Origin: Streptomyces sp. NBC_00459
Lineage (GTDB): Bacteria; Actinomycetota; Actinomycetes; Streptomycetales; Streptomycetaceae
Assembly: GCF_036013955.1 (NCBI RefSeq)
Contig: NZ_CP107903.1
Coordinates: 7,440,001-7,504,000, forward strand
Length of the DNA: 64,000 nucleotides
Direction: 5' to 3'
The notes below the pieces were generated by a model, which ran no database searches, was not told the origin of the DNA, and worked only from the letters and a program-made list of their open reading frames with translations. A program made the position numbers and the translations under genes. Below, in pieces: positions 16,563 to 24,482 of the stretch. Each line of letters begins with the position of its first letter. Position 1 is the first letter of the stretch.

Positions 16563-17735
16563 GTGAGTAAGCGACTGACCTGCGATGTTGTGGTCATCGG
16601 TGCCGGAATGGTGGGCGCCGCCTGCGCCCTGTATCTCGCCCGGGCGGGCCTCGTGACCCTGGTCCTCGACCGGGGACCGGTGGCCGGCGGCACCACCGGC
16701 GCGGGTGAGGGCAACCTGCTCGTCTCCGACAAGGAGCCGGGGCCCGAGCTGGATCTCGCGCTGCTCTCCGCCCGCCTCTGGCACGACCTCGCCGCCGAGC
16801 CGGGCATCGGCGGTGCCGTCGAGTTCGAGGCGAAGGGCGGGATCGTCGTCGCCTCCGACGCCGAGGGCATGGCCGCGCTGACCGGCTTCGCCGCCGGACA
16901 GCGGGCGGCGGGCGTCGAGGCCGAGGTGATCGACGCCGGCCGACTCGCAGACCTGGAACCGCACTTGGCCCCCGACCTCGCGGGCGGCGTCCGGTACCCG
17001 CAGGACTGCCAGGTGATGCCCTCCCTCGCCGCCGCCCAGGTCGTCCGGGCGGCCCGGCGGGCCGGGGCCGAACTGCTCACCGGCACGGCCGTCACGGGCA
17101 TCCTGCGCGCGCCGGACGGCTCCGTGCACGGCGTACGGACGGCGGGGCACGGCGACATCCACGCCACGGTCGTCCTCAACGCGGCCGGCACCTGGGGCGG
17201 CGAGGTCGCCGCGCTGGCCGGGGTGCGCCTGCCCGTGCTGCCACGCCGCGGCTTCGTCCTCGTCACCGAACCACTGCCGCCCGGCACCGTCCGCCACAAG
17301 GTGTACGCCGCCGACTACGTCGCCGATGTCGCCAGTGGTGACGCCGGGCTCCAGTCCTCGGCGGTCGTCGAGAGCACGGCCGCGGGCCCGGTACTGATCG
17401 GGGCCAGCCGCGAACGGGTCGGTTTCGACCGGACCTTCTCCCTCGCTGTCGTACGCCGACTGGCGGCCCAGGCGACGGCCCTCTTCCCGGTCCTCGGCAC
17501 GGTCCACGCGATGCGCGCCTACCTGGGCTTCCGCCCCTATCTGCCGGACCATCTGCCGGCCATCGGGGCGGATCCCCGGGCGCCGGGGCTCTACCACGCG
17601 TGCGGTCACGAGGGGGCGGGGATCGGGCTCGCGGTCGGTACGGGGCACCTGATCGCACAGTCGTTGACGGGCAGAACGCCCGACCTCGATCTGGCGCCGT
17701 TCCGCCCGGACAGATTCGCGGGGGAGGAGCGGTGA
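16563..17735 (+). CDS. FAD-dependent oxidoreductase, DAO family: D-hydroxyproline dehydrogenase subunit
   Basis: The 390-residue protein has an N-terminal FAD loop (VVVIGAGMVGAACALYLARAG, residues 9-29) and the DAO C-terminal motif CGHEGAGIGLAVGTG. Together with the next two genes (2Fe-2S protein and BFD-domain flavoprotein) it matches heteromeric D-hydroxyproline dehydrogenase, which converts cis-4-hydroxy-D-proline to pyrroline-4-hydroxy-2-carboxylate. The GTG start lacks a clear Shine-Dalgarno, so the operon may begin leaderless. A TGTGACATTGTACTGAC stretch just upstream is a candidate GntR site. The GTGA overlap (17732-17735) couples it to the next gene. Sarcosine or proline oxidase is the alternative reading. 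Confidence 0.82.
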   Translation: MSKRLTCDVVVIGAGMVGAACALYLARAGLVTLVLDRGPVAGGTTGAGEGNLLVSDKEPGPELDLALLSARLWHDLAAEPGIGGAVEFEAKGGIVVASDAEGMAALTGFAAGQRAAGVEAEVIDAGRLADLEPHLAPDLAGGVRYPQDCQVMPSLAAAQVVRAARRAGAELLTGTAVTGILRAPDGSVHGVRTAGHGDIHATVVLNAAGTWGGEVAALAGVRLPVLPRRGFVLVTEPLPPGTVRHKVYAADYVADVASGDAGLQSSAVVESTAAGPVLIGASRERVGFDRTFSLAVVRRLAAQATALFPVLGTVHAMRAYLGFRPYLPDHLPAIGADPRAPGLYHACGHEGAGIGLAVGTGHLIAQSLTGRTPDLDLAPFRPDRFAGEER

Positions 17736-18118
17736 GGAGCGCGAAGAGGACGAAGCGGGCCGAGACGGCCGAGATGGTCGGGAAGATCGGGAAGGTGGAG
17801 ATGGTGAAGAAGGTGACTCCGCTGGGGCTGGCCAGGGCACGGCCCGGACCCCCGTTCACCGTCACCGTCGACGGGGACGAGACCGACGCACTGCCCGGTC
17901 AGACCGTCGCCGCCGTGCTCTGGTCGGCGGGCATCACCTCCTGGCGCAGCACCCGGGGCAGCGGTGCGCCACGCGGGATCTTCTGCGGCATCGGGGTCTG
18001 CTTCGACTGTCTCGTCACCGTCAACGACCGCCCCAACCAACGGGCTTGCCTGGTCCCGGCCACCCCCGGAGACGCGATCCGCACCCAGGAGGGCACCGGC
18101 CATGACGAACTCGGGTAG
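17732..18118 (+). CDS. (2Fe-2S)-binding protein, D-hydroxyproline dehydrogenase small subunit
   Basis: The 128-residue protein has a plant-ferredoxin-type cluster motif FCGIGVCFDCLVTV with the last cysteine in RACLVP, as found in the small subunit of multisubunit amino-acid dehydrogenases. The first ~30 residues are Lys/Arg-rich and not part of the domain. The GTG start overlaps the upstream stop and has GGGGAGGAG upstream. The 3' end overlaps the next gene by 17 bp. It should pass electrons from the DAO subunit to the BFD flavoprotein. Confidence 0.82.
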   Translation: MRSAKRTKRAETAEMVGKIGKVEMVKKVTPLGLARARPGPPFTVTVDGDETDALPGQTVAAVLWSAGITSWRSTRGSGAPRGIFCGIGVCFDCLVTVNDRPNQRACLVPATPGDAIRTQEGTGHDELG

Positions 18119-19514
18119 GGCCTCTCTCGCGGTGGTCGGCGCCGGTCCGGCGGGCCTCGCCGCCGCGCTGACGGCCGCCGACCGGGGCGTACGGGTCGTG
18201 CTGCTCGACGCCGGGGAGCAGGCGGGCGGGCAGTTCTACCGGCAGCCCGCCGCCGCGCTGAACGCACGGAGACCACAGGCCCTGCACCACGCCTGGGGCA
18301 CCTGGAAGAAACTGCGGGGCCGACTGGCGGCGCATGTCGCGGCAGGTCGGGTCACTCACCTGGCGGACCGTCATGTGTGGCTGGTGGAAAGGGAGTTCGG
18401 GGGAGGCGGCGGCTTCGGTGTGCACGCCCTGATCGGTCCCGGGCAGACCGGGTCGCAGACCGTCACCGCCGACGCAGTCCTCCTCGCCACCGGTGGCTAC
18501 GAGAAGGTGCTGCCCTTCCCCGGCTGGACCCTCCCCGGTGTGATCACCGCGGGCGGTGCGCAGGCGATGCTCAAGGGCGGCCTCGTCCTGCCGGGCCGTA
18601 CAGCGGTCGTCGCCGGAACCGGGCCGCTGCTGATGCCGGTCGCGGCCGGCCTCGCCGCGGCGGGCGCCGAGGTCGCCGCGTACGTCGAGTCAACACACCC
18701 CGCCGACTTCGTACGGCACTCCGCGACGCTCGCGGCCAACCCGGCGAAGATCGCGGAGGCGGCCCGGTACGCGGCCCGACTGCTGCGCCACAAGGTGCCG
18801 GTGACGGTACGTCACACGGTGGTCGCGGCGCACGGGACCGATCGCGTCGAGGCCGTCACCGTCGCCGCCCTGGACACCCACGGCCGGGTACGGCCGGCCA
18901 CCAGGCGCCGGATCGTCTGCGACACCCTGGCCGTCGGGCACGGCATGCTCGCGCACACCGACCTCGCCGAGAACCTGGGGTGCGCGATCGACGCCACCGG
19001 GGACCCCTTCGTCGTCACCGACGCCGAGCAGCGCACCGATGTCCACGGTGTCTGGGCGGCGGGCGAGGCCACCGGCATCGGGGGAGCGGTGCTCGCGCTG
19101 GCCGAGGGCGAGATCGCCGGCCACTCGATCGCCGCCCGGCTGAAGGGAGCCGAGCCGCGCCCCGCCGACTGGGTGACCGCCGCCCGGACCCGTACCCGGC
19201 TGCGGAGGTTCTTCGCCGCCCTCGACACCGCCTACGCCCCGCCCGCCCACTGGGCGGAACAGGTCGCCGACGACACGGTGATCTGTCGATGCGAGGAGGT
19301 GACGGCCGCCGAAGTCCGGGAGGCGGTCGAGGAGTTGGGGGCGACCGATCTGCGGACCGTCAAGCTGCTCACCCGGGCAGGTATGGGGTGGTGCCAGGGG
19401 CGGGTCTGCGCAACCGGTGTTGCCGGCGTCGCGGGGTGTCCGGTGGGTTCGGGCAAGCGGCCGTTTGCTCGGCCTGTGCCGTTGGGGGTGTTGGCGGCGG
19501 AGCCTGAGTGCTGA
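18102..19514 (+). CDS. NAD(P)/FAD oxidoreductase with BFD-like 2Fe-2S domain, D-hydroxyproline dehydrogenase large subunit
   Basis: The 470-residue protein has an N-terminal FAD loop (LAVVGAGPAGLAAALTAAD), a second nucleotide loop around AVVAGTGPLLMPVAAGLAAAG, and a C-terminal BFD-type cluster domain with CRCEEVT and WCQGRVC supplying four cysteines. This is the HcnB/OoxA-like subunit of D-hydroxyproline dehydrogenase. ATG at 18102 with AGGAGGG upstream is chosen. It overlaps the 2Fe-2S gene, so the three subunits are likely made in step. Confidence 0.82.
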   Translation: MTNSGRASLAVVGAGPAGLAAALTAADRGVRVVLLDAGEQAGGQFYRQPAAALNARRPQALHHAWGTWKKLRGRLAAHVAAGRVTHLADRHVWLVEREFGGGGGFGVHALIGPGQTGSQTVTADAVLLATGGYEKVLPFPGWTLPGVITAGGAQAMLKGGLVLPGRTAVVAGTGPLLMPVAAGLAAAGAEVAAYVESTHPADFVRHSATLAANPAKIAEAARYAARLLRHKVPVTVRHTVVAAHGTDRVEAVTVAALDTHGRVRPATRRRIVCDTLAVGHGMLAHTDLAENLGCAIDATGDPFVVTDAEQRTDVHGVWAAGEATGIGGAVLALAEGEIAGHSIAARLKGAEPRPADWVTAARTRTRLRRFFAALDTAYAPPAHWAEQVADDTVICRCEEVTAAEVREAVEELGATDLRTVKLLTRAGMGWCQGRVCATGVAGVAGCPVGSGKRPFARPVPLGVLAAEPEC

Positions 19515-19542
19515 TGGCCGTGTCTTGTCCGTGGGTTCGTCG

Positions 19543-19581
19543 TGGCTTGTCTCGCAGTTCCCCGCGCCCCTGTCGGGGCGC
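19543..19581 (+). repeat. Dispersed Streptomyces intergenic repeat, copy 2, with hairpin
   Basis: Bases 19543-19571 match the copy at 7231-7259 (opposite strand) at 26 of 29 positions. The end of the element forms a hairpin GCGCCCC-TGTC-GGGGCGC (19564-19581). It sits between the dehydrogenase and deaminase genes and could attenuate or protect the transcript. Confidence 0.65.
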
Positions 19582-19613
19582 TCTACCTCTGCATATCGAA
19601 AGGTGAGGTCCTT

Positions 19614-20507
19614 ATGAGTACCCCCACTCCCGTCTGGCGCGGTGTTCTTGTCGCCACCGCGTTGCCGCTCAATGACGATCTGAGCGTCAACTACGAGGCC
19701 TACGCCGACCATTGCCGCTGGCTCGTCGAGAACGGCTGCGACGGCGTCGTACCGAACGGCTCGCTCGGCGAGTACCAGGTGCTCACCGCCGAGGAGCGGG
19801 TGAAGGTCGTCGAGACCGCGGTCGCCGCCATCGGTGGGGACCGGGTGATGCCCGGCGTGGCCGCATACGGCAGTGCCGAGTCCGCCCGCTGGGCCGCCCA
19901 GGCCAAGGACGCCGGCTGCGCCGCCGTCATGCTGCTGCCGCCCAACGCCTACCGCGGCGACGAGCGTTCGGTGCTCGCGCACTACGCCGCCGTCGCCGAG
20001 GCCGGAATCGACATCGTTGCGTACAACAACCCGATCGACACCAAGATCGACCTCACCCCCGAACTGCTCGCCAAGCTGCACGCGGCCGGACACATCAAGG
20101 GCGTGAAGGAGTTCTCCGGCGACACCCGGCGCATCTACCAGATCCAGGAACTCGCCCCGGAACTCGATGTGTTGATCGGCGCCGACGACGTCCTGCTGGA
20201 GCTGGCCACGGCCGGCGCGGTGGGCTGGGTCGCCGGTTACCCCAACGCCCTGCCCCGGGCGACGGTCGAGCTGTACCGCGCCGCCGTGGCGGGCGACCTG
20301 GCCACCGCCCTGCCGCTCTACCGACAGCTGCACGCACTCCACCGCTGGGACTCCAAGGTCGAGTTCGTGCAGGCGATCAAGCTGTCGATGGACATCGTCG
20401 GCCGGCACGGCGGGCCCGTCCGCCCGCCGCGCATGCCGCTGCTGCCGGAGCAGGAGAAGGCGGTCCGCGAGGCCACGGAGAAGGCCGTCGCCCTCGGCCT
20501 CGCCTGA
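19614..20507 (+). CDS. Dihydrodipicolinate synthase family: pyrroline-4-hydroxy-2-carboxylate deaminase candidate
   Basis: The 297-residue TIM-barrel aldolase-superfamily protein has VPNGSLGEYQ in place of the GGTGE loop, the YNNP tyrosine motif and the Schiff-base lysine in GVKEFSGD (about Lys165). Between a D-hydroxyproline dehydrogenase and a 4-hydroxyproline epimerase it is best read as the deaminase that turns pyrroline-4-hydroxy-2-carboxylate into alpha-ketoglutarate semialdehyde. AAAGGTGAGG precedes the ATG. No semialdehyde dehydrogenase gene follows, so the last step must be encoded elsewhere. Confidence 0.82.
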   Translation: MSTPTPVWRGVLVATALPLNDDLSVNYEAYADHCRWLVENGCDGVVPNGSLGEYQVLTAEERVKVVETAVAAIGGDRVMPGVAAYGSAESARWAAQAKDAGCAAVMLLPPNAYRGDERSVLAHYAAVAEAGIDIVAYNNPIDTKIDLTPELLAKLHAAGHIKGVKEFSGDTRRIYQIQELAPELDVLIGADDVLLELATAGAVGWVAGYPNALPRATVELYRAAVAGDLATALPLYRQLHALHRWDSKVEFVQAIKLSMDIVGRHGGPVRPPRMPLLPEQEKAVREATEKAVALGLA

Positions 20508-20561
20508 GCCGACAGCACGCCGACCCGACTTCACCCGAGCCGACCTGAGAGGATCGTGATC

Positions 20562-21563
20562 ATGCGCAGCAAGCTCGTCCTGCACGCCGTCGACTCGCAC
20601 ACCGAGGGCATGCCGACCCGGGTCGTCACCGGCGGAATCGGCACGATCCCCGGCGACACGATGAACGAACGCCGGCTGTGGTTCCGCGAACACCGGGACG
20701 ACGTACGGCACTTCCTGATGAACGAGCCGCGCGGGCACCCCGCCATGAGCGGGGCGATCCTCCAGCCGCCGACCCGGCCCGACTGCGACTACGGCGTCGT
20801 CTACATCGAGGTGTCCGGCTATCTGCCGATGTGCGGCCACGGCACGATCGGTGTGGCGACCGTGCTCGTCGAGACCGGCATGGTCCCGGTCGTCGAGCCG
20901 GTCACCACCATCCGCCTCGACACCCCGGCCGGACTCGTCGTCGCCGAGGTGGCGGTGGAGAACGGCGCGGCGAAGGCGGTCACGATCCGCAACGTGCCTT
21001 CGTTCGCGGTGGATCTGGACAGGAAGGCGACCCTCGCCGACGGCCGCACGGTGACGTACGACCTCGCCTTCGGCGGCAACTTCTACGCCATCCTGCCCCT
21101 CGACGAGTTCGGCCTTCCCTTCGAGCGCGAACGCAAGGACGACATCCTCGCCGCCGGGCTCGCCCTGATGGACGCGATCAACGCCGACAGTCCACCCGTA
21201 CACCCGGAGAACCCGACCATCAGCGGTGTCCACCACGTCTATCTGGCGGCCCCCGGCTCGAACGCGACCCGCTCCAGGCACGCCATGGCCATCCATCCCG
21301 GCTGGTTCGACCGCTCGCCCTGCGGCACCGGCACCTCCGCCCGTATGGCCCAGCTGCACGCGCGCGGTGAACTCCCTTTGCACCAGGACTTCTTGAACGA
21401 GTCCTTCATCGGTACGTCGTTCACCGGGCGGCTCGTCGAGAGCACGGCGGTCGCCGGACGCCCCGCCGTGGTGCCCACGATCACCGGCCGCGCCTGGATC
21501 ACGGGCACTGCCCAGTACCTGCTGGACCCGGACGATCCGTTCCCGGCCGGCTTCGTACTCTGA
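20562..21563 (+). CDS. 4-hydroxyproline 2-epimerase (proline racemase family)
   Basis: The 333-residue enzyme inverts C2 of trans-4-hydroxy-L-proline to give cis-4-hydroxy-D-proline. Both catalytic cysteines of the two-base mechanism are present, in MCGHGTIG (Cys91) and SPCGTGTSAR (about Cys254), so it is an epimerase or racemase and not the Thr-type dehydratase. GAGAGGA eight bases before the ATG at 20562 outranks the GTG at 20556. It is the first step of the pathway, though placed late in the operon. Confidence 0.9.
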   Translation: MRSKLVLHAVDSHTEGMPTRVVTGGIGTIPGDTMNERRLWFREHRDDVRHFLMNEPRGHPAMSGAILQPPTRPDCDYGVVYIEVSGYLPMCGHGTIGVATVLVETGMVPVVEPVTTIRLDTPAGLVVAEVAVENGAAKAVTIRNVPSFAVDLDRKATLADGRTVTYDLAFGGNFYAILPLDEFGLPFERERKDDILAAGLALMDAINADSPPVHPENPTISGVHHVYLAAPGSNATRSRHAMAIHPGWFDRSPCGTGTSARMAQLHARGELPLHQDFLNESFIGTSFTGRLVESTAVAGRPAVVPTITGRAWITGTAQYLLDPDDPFPAGFVL

Positions 21564-21605
21564 CACCGCCCGACCCGAGATCCATCAGATCCACCAGGAG
21601 AACCC

Positions 21606-22277
21606 ATGGCCGCCGAGCGCACCGGCCCCGCCCTGCCCAGCATCGGCGGGCCGCGGCCCAGCTACCGCGCGAGTGTCGCCGACGCACTGCGGGCCGCGCT
21701 CGTCGCCGGTGAACTGCGGCCCGGCGAGGTCTACTCGGCGCCCTCGCTCGCCGCCCGCTTCGGCGTCTCGGCGACGCCGGTGCGCGAGGCCATGCTCGAC
21801 CTGGTGAAGGAGGGCATGGTCGATCCCGTACCCAACAAGGGTTTCCGGGTCACCACGGTCTCCGAGCGGCAGCTCGACGAGTACACCCACATCCGGTCGC
21901 TGATCGAGATCCCGACCACCGTCGGCCTCGCCGTGACCGCCGACCCGGCCGCGCTGGAGGCGCTGCGCCCCCACGCGGTGGAAAGCGTCGCAGCGGCGGA
22001 CAGCGGCGATCTCATCGCCCATGTCGAGGCCGACCGCCGCTTCCACCTCGGTCTGCTCGCCCTGGCCGGCAACCAGCACCTGGTCGAGGTCGTCGGCGAC
22101 CTCCGCAAACGGTCCAGGCTGTACGGGCTGACCGCACTGGCCGAGCGCGGCCTGCTGAAGTCGACCGCCGAGGAGCACCTGGAGATCCTGGACGCGCTCC
22201 TCGCCCGGGACGCGGAGCGGGTACGGACCGTGATGACCCGGCACCTGGGCCATGTCCGGGGCGACTGGGCCCACTGA
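21606..22277 (+). CDS. GntR family regulator, FCD (FadR) subfamily
   Basis: The 223-residue protein has an N-terminal winged helix (SLAARFGVSATPVREAMLDLVKEGMVDPVPNKGFRV region, about residues 20-85) and an all-helical FCD ligand domain with probable metal-binding His/Asp residues (RSLIEI, HVEADRRFH). AGGAG precedes the ATG. As the last gene of the hydroxyproline operon it is the likely regulator of the operon, sensing hydroxyproline or an intermediate. Confidence 0.87.
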   Translation: MAAERTGPALPSIGGPRPSYRASVADALRAALVAGELRPGEVYSAPSLAARFGVSATPVREAMLDLVKEGMVDPVPNKGFRVTTVSERQLDEYTHIRSLIEIPTTVGLAVTADPAALEALRPHAVESVAAADSGDLIAHVEADRRFHLGLLALAGNQHLVEVVGDLRKRSRLYGLTALAERGLLKSTAEEHLEILDALLARDAERVRTVMTRHLGHVRGDWAH

Positions 22278-22361
22278 GACCCCAATGGCGTACGTGAACT
22301 CCGCGTGCGCGTTCGGACGTGTTCGGTTGTTGCCGTCCGGGTGGGGGAGGACACTGAATCC

Positions 22362-24458
22362 ATGGCCTCCGCGCGCGCTGACGACGACCATCAGGACGGA
22401 CCTGACCTGGTGGAACAGGCGTTTCGGCAGGCGGCCTTCTCGATGTCCGTCTTCGACATCGAGCAGCGGTACCAGCGGCTCAACGACGTGGCCTGCCAGG
22501 TGATGGGCGTCGAGGAGGACGTGCTGCTCGGCCAGGTCTTCCCGTACGGAGTACCGGCGGACGTCGAGCAGCTCGGCATGCTGGCGGCCCTGCGGGACGT
22601 GGCCGCCACGGGCAAGCCCACGCACTACGAGAGCTTCACGCGGGCGCCCTCCGGGATCCGCGAGCACGCCTGGAACCTGGAGCTGTGGCCCGTCCGGGAC
22701 GCCTCGGGCGAGGTGTGCGCGGTCGGCATGGCCGCGTTCGACAGCAGCGAGCAGCACTGGGCGCGGCAGCGGCTGGCGGTGCTCGACGAGGCGGCCGTCT
22801 CGATCGGCACCAGCCTGGACCTCGACCGCACCGCCCAGGAACTCGCCGACCTGGTCGTTCCCCGGTTCGCCGACTTCGCCAGCGTGGACCTGCTGGAGGC
22901 GGTCATGCGCGGCGACGAGCCTGCCGAGGCCGGACCGGACGGCGAGGTGGTGCTGCGCCGCCTCGCCCACGCCGCCGGGAGGGTCGGAGCGCCCGGGCCC
23001 GTGCTCGGCCCGGGCGCCACCGACACGTACCCGCCGTACTCCCCGCCCGCCCGGGCGCTGCGCACCGGACAGCCGGTACTCAGCCGCAGCGGCGCCCCCG
23101 ACTTCGACCACTGGATGGCGAGCGCGCCCGAACGGGCCCAGAGCCTGCGCGGAGTCGTCGTCACCTCGCTGGTGGCGGTGCCGCTCATCGCGCGCGGTAC
23201 GACGCTCGGGGTCGCCGTCCTGCTGCGCACCCGGCCCGACGTCTTCAACGAGGACGACTTCGTCCTGGCCAAGGAGCTGGCGAGCCGCGCCGCCCTGTGC
23301 GTAGACAACGCCCGCCGCTACACGCGCGAGCGCACCACCGCTCTCGCCCTCCAGGAGAGCCTGCTGCCGCGCGGGCCCTCCCGGCAGTCGGCGGTGGACG
23401 TCGCCTCCCGCTATCTGCCCACCGACTCGCGCGCGGGCGTCGGCGGCGACTGGTTCGACGTCATCCCCCTCTCGGGCGCGCGCGTCGGCCTCGTCGTCGG
23501 CGACGTGGTCGGCCACGGCATCCAGGCTTCGGCGACCATGGGCAGGCTGCGTACGGCGGTCCAGACGCTCGCCGACGTCGACCTGCCGCCCGACGAGCTG
23601 CTGGCCCACCTCGACGACCTGGTCCTGCGCCTCGCCGCGGACGACGACAGCGTCACCGGCGGCGACCGGGTGGCCGTCGGCGCGACCGGGGCGACCTGCC
23701 TGTACGCGGTCTACGACCCGGTCTCCCGTGAGCTGGCCGTCGCCAGCGCCGGCCACCCGCCGCCCCTGCTGGTCCTGCCGGACGGCGAGACCCAGGTCGT
23801 GGACGTCAGCGTGGGGCCGGTGCTCGGAGTGGGCGGTCTGCCCTTCGAGACCACCGAGATCCAGCTGCCGGAGGGCAGCCTCGTCGCCCTGTTCACGGAC
23901 GGGCTGGTCGAGCCCACCGAGGGCGATCCGGACCTCGGCATCGCCCTGCTGGCCCGGACCCTCGCGGACGGTCACCGTGCGCGGGCCTCGCTGGAGGACC
24001 GCTGCGACCGGGTCCTGTCCGCCCTGCTGCCGAAGAACCCCGGCGACGACGTCGCCCTGGTGCTGGCCCGCACCCGCGCCCTGGACGCCGACCACGTCCG
24101 CGTCTGGGACCTGCCCGCCGACTTCGAGGTGGTCGCCGACGCCCGCAGACGCGCCGTCGCCCAGTTGGAGCAGTGGGGCCTGGAGGATGCCGCCTTCGTC
24201 ACCGAACTGGTCGTCAGCGAACTCGTCACCAACGCGATCCGCTACGGCGCCGGCCCGATCCAGCTCCGGCTGATCCACGACCGTACGCTCATCTGCGAGG
24301 TCTCCGACGGCAGTTCGACCTCACCGCACCTGCGCCGGGCCAGGATCTTCGACGAGGGCGGCCGAGGTCTCCTCCTGGTCGCCCAGCTCACCACCAGCTG
24401 GGGCACCCGGCACACCAGGACCGGCAAGACGATCTGGGCGGAACAGGCGCTGACCTGA
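22362..24458 (+). CDS. PAS-GAF-SpoIIE phosphatase with C-terminal HATPase domain
   Basis: The 698-residue regulator has a PAS domain (about 15-125), a GAF domain (about 145-305), a SpoIIE/PP2C phosphatase (about 330-560; GVGGDWFDVIPL, GDVVGHGIQASATMG, FTDGLVEPTEG) and an RsbW-like GHKL ATPase (about 580-695; ELVTNAIRYG, DEGGRGLLLVAQL). Such proteins control SigB-type sigma factors by dephosphorylating STAS antagonists. The ATG at 22362 has GGGGGAGG 11 bases upstream, a long spacing. Start codons upstream at 22341 and 22305 have no better site. It stands as a single gene. Confidence 0.85.
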   Translation: MASARADDDHQDGPDLVEQAFRQAAFSMSVFDIEQRYQRLNDVACQVMGVEEDVLLGQVFPYGVPADVEQLGMLAALRDVAATGKPTHYESFTRAPSGIREHAWNLELWPVRDASGEVCAVGMAAFDSSEQHWARQRLAVLDEAAVSIGTSLDLDRTAQELADLVVPRFADFASVDLLEAVMRGDEPAEAGPDGEVVLRRLAHAAGRVGAPGPVLGPGATDTYPPYSPPARALRTGQPVLSRSGAPDFDHWMASAPERAQSLRGVVVTSLVAVPLIARGTTLGVAVLLRTRPDVFNEDDFVLAKELASRAALCVDNARRYTRERTTALALQESLLPRGPSRQSAVDVASRYLPTDSRAGVGGDWFDVIPLSGARVGLVVGDVVGHGIQASATMGRLRTAVQTLADVDLPPDELLAHLDDLVLRLAADDDSVTGGDRVAVGATGATCLYAVYDPVSRELAVASAGHPPPLLVLPDGETQVVDVSVGPVLGVGGLPFETTEIQLPEGSLVALFTDGLVEPTEGDPDLGIALLARTLADGHRARASLEDRCDRVLSALLPKNPGDDVALVLARTRALDADHVRVWDLPADFEVVADARRRAVAQLEQWGLEDAAFVTELVVSELVTNAIRYGAGPIQLRLIHDRTLICEVSDGSSTSPHLRRARIFDEGGRGLLLVAQLTTSWGTRHTRTGKTIWAEQALT

Positions 24459-24482
24459 CGGTTTCCGAAACCTCGACGATGT

